From Pedobacter mucosus (GTDB taxonomy: Bacteria; Bacteroidota; Bacteroidia; Sphingobacteriales; Sphingobacteriaceae): DNA of 64,000 nucleotides. A program made the translations under genes and the position numbers. How positions within the stretch are numbered: position 1 is the stretch's first letter; each line of letters starts with the position of its first letter. The stretch lies in the NCBI RefSeq assembly GCF_022200785.1, contig NZ_CP087585.1, forward strand, positions 3,782,001 through 3,846,000. The letters are read 5' to 3'. A model generated the notes under the pieces. It had not been told where the DNA came from. It did not search any database and saw only the letters and a list, made by a program, of their open reading frames with translations. Below, piece by piece: positions 60,804 to 64,000 of the stretch.

Positions 60804-61930
60804 TAGTCGAATTGATTTTTTATGACATAACCATGCGCTTTTAATAGTGTTTCCTTCTTGAAATGATCTACATCTACAGCAACCATTTCTTTAACTAATG
60901 CCGCTAAATCATATTTAGGAACCCACCCCAACTTGGTCTTAGATTTTGTTGGGTCTCCAATTAATAGATCAACTTCAGTTGGTCGGAAATAAGTAGGATC
61001 AACACCTACCACCTCAGTACCGATTTCTATTTGGAATTCAGCATTTGAGCACGAAACTACATAGCCTTTTTCTTCTACGCCTGTTCCTTTAAATTCTAAG
61101 GTAATACCTACTTCAGCAAAGGCTAAACGTACAAATTCACGAACTCTGGTCGTTACACCTGTTGCAATCACAAAATCATCAGGAGTATCTTGCTGTAAAA
61201 TCCGCCACATGGCTTCTACATAATCTTTAGCATGACCCCAATCGCGTTCTGCATCTAGATTCCCTAAGTATAATTTACTCTGTAAACCCTGAGCAATTTT
61301 AGCTACGGCACGCGTAATTTTTCTAGTTACAAATGTTTCTCCCCTAAGCGGACTTTCATGGTTAAATAAAATACCATTACAGGCAAACATTCCATAAGCC
61401 TCGCGATAATTTTTAGTAATCCAAAAACCATAAATCTTTGCTGCTCCATATGGCGAACGAGGATAGAATGGTGAATTTTCATCATAAAATCCTTTGTCAT
61501 TTTTATTTTCAGGCATTCCACCATACAATTCAGAAGTCGATGCCTGATAAACTCTTGTTTTCTTTTCTAAACCTAAAATTCGTACTGCTTCCAGTATTCT
61601 TAGTGTTCCGATTCCATCTACGTTAGCTACGTATTCTGGCGAATCGAAAGATACCTTTACATGACTCATCGCTCCTAAATTATAAATCTCATCTGGTTGA
61701 ACCTCTTGAACAATCCTAATTAAATTAGTAGAATCCGTTAAATCTCCATAGTGTAACTTAAATCTAACGTTCTCATCATGAGAATCTTGATATAGATGAT
61801 CAATACGATCAGTATTAAAAAGAGAGCTTCTTCTCTTAATCCCGTGTACCATATATCCTTTTTCAAGTAATAATTCAGCAAGATAAGCACCGTCTTGCCC
61901 AGTAATGCCTGTAATTAATGCAACTTTCAT
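60803..61930 (-). CDS. gmd: GDP-mannose 4,6-dehydratase
   Basis: 375 aa. Extended SDR with [20 protein letters not shown] (NADP site), [16 protein letters not shown], the active-site Thr/Glu in [11 protein letters not shown] and YxxxK in [31 protein letters not shown] is Gmd-specific. It makes GDP-4-keto-6-deoxy-mannose, the precursor of GDP-fucose, GDP-rhamnose and related sugars. Its stop shares a base with the start of the fcl remnant. It follows the tyrosine-kinase gene by 2 nt. Confidence 0.96.
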   Translation of the reverse strand: MKVALITGITGQDGAYLAELLLEKGYMVHGIKRRSSLFNTDRIDHLYQDSHDENVRFKLHYGDLTDSTNLIRIVQEVQPDEIYNLGAMSHVKVSFDSPEYVANVDGIGTLRILEAVRILGLEKKTRVYQASTSELYGGMPENKNDKGFYDENSPFYPRSPYGAAKIYGFWITKNYREAYGMFACNGILFNHESPLRGETFVTRKITRAVAKIAQGLQSKLYLGNLDAERDWGHAKDYVEAMWRILQQDTPDDFVIATGVTTRVREFVRLAFAEVGITLEFKGTGVEEKGYVVSCSNAEFQIEIGTEVVGVDPTYFRPTEVDLLIGDPTKSKTKLGWVPKYDLAALVKEMVAVDVDHFKKETLLKAHGYVIKNQFD

Positions 61931-61932
61931 AT

Positions 61933-64000
61933 CTAAATATCTTTTCTAAAACTGTTTTTTATTTTTGTAAAAAATGACTCTTCTTCTTCTTGTCCATAAG
62001 TCCCGTAACCGTAACCGTAACCATAGTGCTTTGTAATTATATCATTGACTACGATAGCTAAATTTTTCATTTTAGCATTTTTATAAAGATCATTAATAAT
62101 ACCTAATTGATCTTTTTTAGTAAACTTTTGCCGAACTAAATATAAAGTAACATCAGCATAAGGAGCTAATAATTGTGCATCAGCAATAATCCCAATTGGT
62201 GGTGCATCCATAATGATATAATCAAATTGTTCTTTTAATTTTTCCATTAAATCAGGCATCTTTTCATTCATCAAAGTCTCGGCAGGGTTGGGAGGTAATG
62301 GACCAGAAGAAATAATAAACATATTAGAATTAATGGCTAAAGGCCTAATGATATCAGCAGTATTCATATCTGAACTAATAGCATAATTACTAAAGCCAAT
62401 ACTATTATCAATACCAAGTTTAGCAGATAATCCTGGTTTCCTTAAATCCAATTCCATCAACAAAACTTTTTTACCAGAAAGTGCTAGGATATTAGCAAGG
62501 TTTATTGCAGTAAAAGATTTTCCTTCCCCGCTCATACTCGATGTTAACAATATGACGTTTTCAAATCTATTTTTAAGATAAAAACTTAGGTTAGTTCTTA
62601 AAGCTCTAAATTGTTCAGATAACGCAGAGCGGCCTTGATTTGCAACTACTAAATTGTCTTGCATTTTATTATGACTAAGTTCTCCTATGATAGGTACGAT
62701 CGTTAACGATGTAACATCTTCCTTGGTTAAAATTCCAGTAGAAATAAGGTCTTTTCCAAATAGTAAAATTCCTGGCAAAATAAGACCAACAATAAATCCT
62801 AAAAAATATACTACACCCTTCTTAGGGCTAATTGGTACCATTTGAGATTTTGGTGGGTCGATAACCTTCGCAATGGAAATATTAGAAGTCTTAGAAATGG
62901 CAGTCTCTTCCGCTTTTTGCATCAGAAAAATATATAGTTCCTGTTTAATGTCTTTATTTCTAGCGAGCTTTAAATAATTTTTTTCTATTTGTGGTACTCC
63001 AGATATTTGTCCTTCAGCTTGATTTAACTGAGCTCTGAGTTTATTACGAGTAAGTAAATAAGTGTTTTTCGTACTTTGAATGTTAGCTAATATACCTTTA
63101 CGTAAACCCAAAATTTGAACGTCAATATTTTTTACAAAAGGACTCTCCTCTGTTAAGCTTAAGAGTTGTTTATCACGCTCAACTAATAGAGAATTATATT
63201 GCGTCATTAATCCTGAAAAAACTAAATCAGAAGGAAGTAATGAAGTAGGGAATATACGCTTGTTTTTATTCTCATCTTTTAAATAATATTCTAACTCCGT
63301 TAAAATTGAAACCTGCGTCTCAGCTCTTGCAAGCTCGTTACTAAATTCACCTGTATTTTGAACAAGTAGTTTTCCCTGTTCCGACATATCAGATAATTTA
63401 TTTCGCTGTTTGAAATCTTCTACTTTATTCTCAACATCACCGAGTTCAGAAGCAATTACATTTAATCTTTCTTTTATAAATTTATAAGTACTATCTGCTA
63501 TAGCATTTTTATCACCTAAATTCGCTTGTATATACTTATTAATTAATGTATTTAATATGTCTTCTCCTTTTTTAGGTATTGAATATGTCAATCCCAAATC
63601 GATAATAGATACTTTATTATTAGAAACGGCAACAGATAGTTGGTTCATTAAAGTAGATACTCTTTCATCTATACCTACAATTGTAACATAATAATGAGCA
63701 TTATTTATCTGGAATCCAGGATGTAAGCTAATCTTTAGTTCACCAATTCCTGCAACATAAAAAACTTGATCTGCATTTACGATCTTATCAAAATCTCTAA
63801 TCTTTACTCTAATTCTATTTTTTTCTAAGCTCTGAACACTTATTTTACTTGTCTTAATGGTATCTACCCCTTTGATAATATTGATAGTAAAAGGATTATT
63901 ATAGAGTTCTCGGGTTACAAAATTTAATTTTTGAGAATAGATAATATTAAGTTGCATTTGCCTTACCACTTGCTCCATTAAAAAACGTGTTTTTAATATT
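61933..64000 (-). CDS. Wzc-like polysaccharide co-polymerase / tyrosine autokinase (N-terminus beyond window)
   Basis: The frame stays open through the last bases of the window (ILKTRF precedes the internal Met at 63978), so the true start is upstream. What is visible: the end of the Wzz domain, a long coiled coil, a TM helix ([20 protein letters not shown]), and the BY-kinase with Walker [16 protein letters not shown], Walker A' [10 protein letters not shown] and Walker [11 protein letters not shown]. It ends with a tyrosine cluster ([11 protein letters not shown]) for autophosphorylation. It controls chain length and export of the polymer together with an outer-membrane Wza-like protein, expected just outside the window. 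Confidence 0.93.
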   Translation of the reverse strand, partial: ILKTRFLMEQVVRQMQLNIIYSQKLNFVTRELYNNPFTINIIKGVDTIKTSKISVQSLEKNRIRVKIRDFDKIVNADQVFYVAGIGELKISLHPGFQINNAHYYVTIVGIDERVSTLMNQLSVAVSNNKVSIIDLGLTYSIPKKGEDILNTLINKYIQANLGDKNAIADSTYKFIKERLNVIASELGDVENKVEDFKQRNKLSDMSEQGKLLVQNTGEFSNELARAETQVSILTELEYYLKDENKNKRIFPTSLLPSDLVFSGLMTQYNSLLVERDKQLLSLTEESPFVKNIDVQILGLRKGILANIQSTKNTYLLTRNKLRAQLNQAEGQISGVPQIEKNYLKLARNKDIKQELYIFLMQKAEETAISKTSNISIAKVIDPPKSQMVPISPKKGVVYFLGFIVGLILPGILLFGKDLISTGILTKEDVTSLTIVPIIGELSHNKMQDNLVVANQGRSALSEQFRALRTNLSFYLKNRFENVILLTSSMSGEGKSFTAINLANILALSGKKVLLMELDLRKPGLSAKLGIDNSIGFSNYAISSDMNTADIIRPLAINSNMFIISSGPLPPNPAETLMNEKMPDLMEKLKEQFDYIIMDAPPIGIIADAQLLAPYADVTLYLVRQKFTKKDQLGIINDLYKNAKMKNLAIVVNDIITKHYGYGYGYGTYGQEEEESFFTKIKNSFRKDI

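Overview
The window comes from a low-GC Bacteroidota chromosome and looks like Sphingobacteriaceae (Pedobacter or a close relative). Evidence: sprA (type IX secretion/gliding), ruvA and a malic enzyme-phosphotransacetylase fusion in the order typical of that phylum; DUF4292, TatA, EnvC and LysM-transglycosylase genes; promoter boxes of the form TAnnTTTG; few Shine-Dalgarno sites; and a 16S-Ile-Ala-23S-5S rRNA operon whose 16S ends in CCTCCTTT. The genus is inferred, not shown.

Layout. 1-9.8 kb, minus strand: sprA (cut by the window edge), ruvA and maeB, then an envelope operon envC-tatA-tatA-gatA-lytic transglycosylase. 9.9-17 kb, plus strand: amidohydrolase, nitronate monooxygenase-like enzyme, acylphosphatase, a flippase-like membrane protein, dut, a TPR protein and a DUF4292 lipoprotein. 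17.4-27.2 kb: a PepSY-like secreted protein, a sigma-54 response regulator convergent with a hybrid histidine kinase, a WYL regulator plus DinB protein, an RluF-type pseudouridine synthase, a YoeB-type toxin-antitoxin pair abutting rlmN, and a family 2 glycosyltransferase. 27.9-34.1 kb, minus strand: a complete rRNA operon with two tRNAs, a terminator, a 23S processing stem and three tandem promoters. 34.4-35.0 kb: two long direct repeats. 35.0-43.8 kb: comF, a beta-helix lipoprotein, glyA, a 2-kb array of structured repeats, scpA and dxs. 43.8-46.9 kb: fcl (GDP-fucose synthase) between fields of short tandem repeats. 46.9-64 kb: an exopolysaccharide locus.

How the genes work together. The exopolysaccharide locus is transcribed mostly on the minus strand: Wzc-type tyrosine kinase, gmd, a decayed fcl, Wzx flippase, LbH acyltransferase, two related family 2 glycosyltransferases, Wzy-like polymerase, two more glycosyltransferases, an SDR epimerase, manC, and finally the WcaJ-type initiating sugar-phosphate transferase. 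manC, gmd and the intact fcl at 44.8 kb give the last steps from mannose-1-P to GDP-fucose, so the polymer probably contains fucose. An MBOAT/SGNH pair beside fcl probably acylates it.

The most useful second looks are: the fcl pseudogene between gmd and wzx, with an intact fcl 15 kb away; the folded repeat array at 38.8-40.7 kb; the twin 226-bp repeats upstream of the rRNA promoters, with an inverted relative at 22.6 kb; the triple rRNA promoter with exact 19-nt spacing; and the toxin-antitoxin module directly abutting rlmN. I found no clearly new multi-gene system. No CRISPR array, complete insertion sequence or prophage was seen.
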